Positions 62,839-64,000 of a stretch of DNA of 64,000 bases are shown here, piece by piece. The position numbers and the translations under genes are program-made. The DNA lies in NCBI GenBank assembly GCA_002812745.2, contig NCSJ02000092.1:1-64000 (forward strand), read 5' to 3'. Numbering within the stretch: position 1 is the stretch's first letter; the number at the start of each line of letters is the position of its first letter. The notes below the pieces were generated by a model. The model was not told the DNA's origin and did no database searches. It was given only the letters and a program-made list of their open reading frames with translations. This stretch comes from Scytalidium lignicola. Taxonomy: Eukaryota; Ascomycota; Leotiomycetes.

Positions 62839-63517
62839 ATGAACTGGTATTGCTGCAAAACAACTGCGCAAAATTAGGAGTAATTTAGGAAAGTTACTTA
62901 AAGTTCTGTCAAATTTAAAAGCACCGTATAATGTAATGTCGCAACAATTGGCTTAAGATGACCTCATATCCTTGCCTCTCCTCCTGATGTACTTCGAAAT
63001 ACCTCTAGGTGTGCCCTGCCAGAATGGAGCATCCAGGCCCACAGCATATCTACAACAAGGACATCAAAGAAGGAGAATACAAGGCTCCCACCAAAGACAA
63101 GGCTATGGTTTCGAAAGGGGAACATAAACTGGTATATATGTTCCATCAATTGCTTTTACACAACCATCGAAAAATGGGTAATATCGAGTATCGTATACAG
63201 TTCAATCATGAAGTGGTGTAGTTTCGTCTAAGAGTAATACTACAGTTTGGTATAATATAAGGAGAGCATTTAGTACCTCATAAAAGGCTTTAATATATGG
63301 ATATTAGCTAATATTTGTTGTGATATCCTGTGTGTCGCCTTAGGCACCATCTTGTTTATTACACGTGACTTCCATTTTAGGTAGTCCCATTAGTTAGCTC
63401 TTCTACTCGTACGTAGTTACTACCGTACAACACACTATAATATATTCGAGTAACCCCGATTACGCAACCTTTTGCTGTGCCTAATTCAACAATATTAATA
63501 ATATAGTATGTTTTAAT
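62839..63517. other. AT-rich spacer near right edge
   Basis: No gene is recognised here. A short open frame at 63,009-63,221 has no motif. Confidence 0.4.
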
Positions 63518-63976
63518 TTAACTAATCGTTTCACCCGAATGAGAGAACCTTTCTTGCGTATCTCGATTTGAGGCTCCTTTAGATACAATATGCAAAAAGA
63601 TTACTAGCTTTTCTTCGACCGTTACACTCTTTCTTGACGCCGAAAGCTCTGTATTAGTCGATAACCATATAACTAATGCCTTGAAAATCTCAATTTTCAT
63701 GCGAAAACACTCGCGGAACCGCTCAGGATGTACTTGCTCAAGAAGCTCTTTAACATATCGATCACCAGGTACTGATATTCGAAGGCGATGGGAAAGTGCC
63801 ATCGATTGGATACGCTGTTCACGTTGTGCATATCGTTGAATTACATCTTTAATCAATTCTTCGAATATCACATCTACTGGTTCTTCTCCGGCAATGTCTA
63901 GAACGGTGTAAAGCTTTATAGAAAAGCGTATATATAATAACAACTTGCAAAACAACACGAAATCGCGATATTGCAA
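63518..63976 (-). pseudogene. Harbinger/PIF-type nuclease, N-terminal fragment
   Basis: About 150 residues end in VEEKLVIFLHIVSKGASNRDTQERFSHSGETIS, preceded by ERFRECFRMKIEIFKALVIWL. This is the N-terminal helical part of fungal Harbinger (HARBI1-like) transposases. The family continues with an R-YFH segment after GETIS, but here a TAA follows and unrelated AT-rich sequence begins, so the catalytic domain is missing on this side. The 5' end lies at or beyond the window edge. Confidence 0.7.
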
Positions 63977-64000
63977 GATTTTATCGACAGTTCAAGCCTA

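Noticed and set aside
63360..63430. A seventh copy of the TG...CA family (TAGGTAGTCCCATTAG)
   Set aside because: Only short words are shared (CACGTGA, TTAGCTC), in altered order, with no matching ends.

Overview
The window is nuclear DNA of a filamentous ascomycete (Pezizomycotina). The evidence is short GT..AG introns of about 50-130 bp, a Zn2Cys6 transcription factor, WSC-domain, fungal-rhodopsin and P450 proteins, and AT-rich transposon relics whose stop codons look like C-to-T (RIP-type) damage. A leotiomycete-like genome is my guess only; nothing here fixes the species. Exon boundaries were worked out by hand from splice signals and protein continuity. For every complete multi-exon gene the exon lengths sum to a multiple of three.

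Layout. 1-506: 3' end of an alpha/beta hydrolase. 879-5959 (-): a 1,516-aa secreted PQQ-like propeller/ASH/triple-WSC protein in 8 exons. 8574-12843 (+): a fused 5-oxoprolinase-type enzyme, convergent with a peroxisomal acyl-CoA dehydrogenase (13020-14606, -) and followed by a Zn2Cys6 regulator (15523-17244, -). 20183-24241 (+): a GMC (cholesterol-oxidase-like) oxidoreductase fused to an alpha/beta hydrolase. 24998-35844: a probable aromatic-catabolism neighbourhood of FAD monooxygenase, MFS transporter, vanillyl-alcohol-oxidase-like enzyme and aryl/benzyl-alcohol-dehydrogenase-like enzyme. 37257-42238: housekeeping genes, adenylosuccinate lyase and N-terminal protein methyltransferase. 46468-47945: arrestin-like protein. 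54607-55934: seven-helix fungal rhodopsin-like protein. 57123-59185: cytochrome P450. 59875-60521: ribosomal protein eL30, split into four short exons.

Between the genes are transposon islands: a TA-flanked MITE and a pogo relic (39.8-40.8 kb), a 2.6-kb Mutator-like element with 50-bp terminal repeats (43.55-46.2 kb), a Tc1-like element broken by two nested LTR-like insertions (50.0-51.8 kb), a complete 2.16-kb Ginger-like integrase transposon with 27-bp terminal repeats and a TATA target duplication (52.2-54.4 kb), and a Harbinger fragment at the right edge. A family of short TG...CA elements occurs six times. Two copies have perfect 5-bp target duplications, and several carry a hairpin at the same place but with different stem sequences.

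How the genes may work together. VAO-type oxidation or cleavage of 4-hydroxybenzylic compounds, alcohol-to-aldehyde dehydrogenation, ring hydroxylation by the FAD monooxygenase and transport by the MFS protein would form a short lignin-aromatic pathway. The VAO-like enzyme and the acyl-CoA dehydrogenase both end in the peroxisomal tripeptide AKL. The Zn2Cys6 protein lies next to the oxoprolinase and acyl-CoA dehydrogenase and may regulate them. These functional links are inference from gene content.
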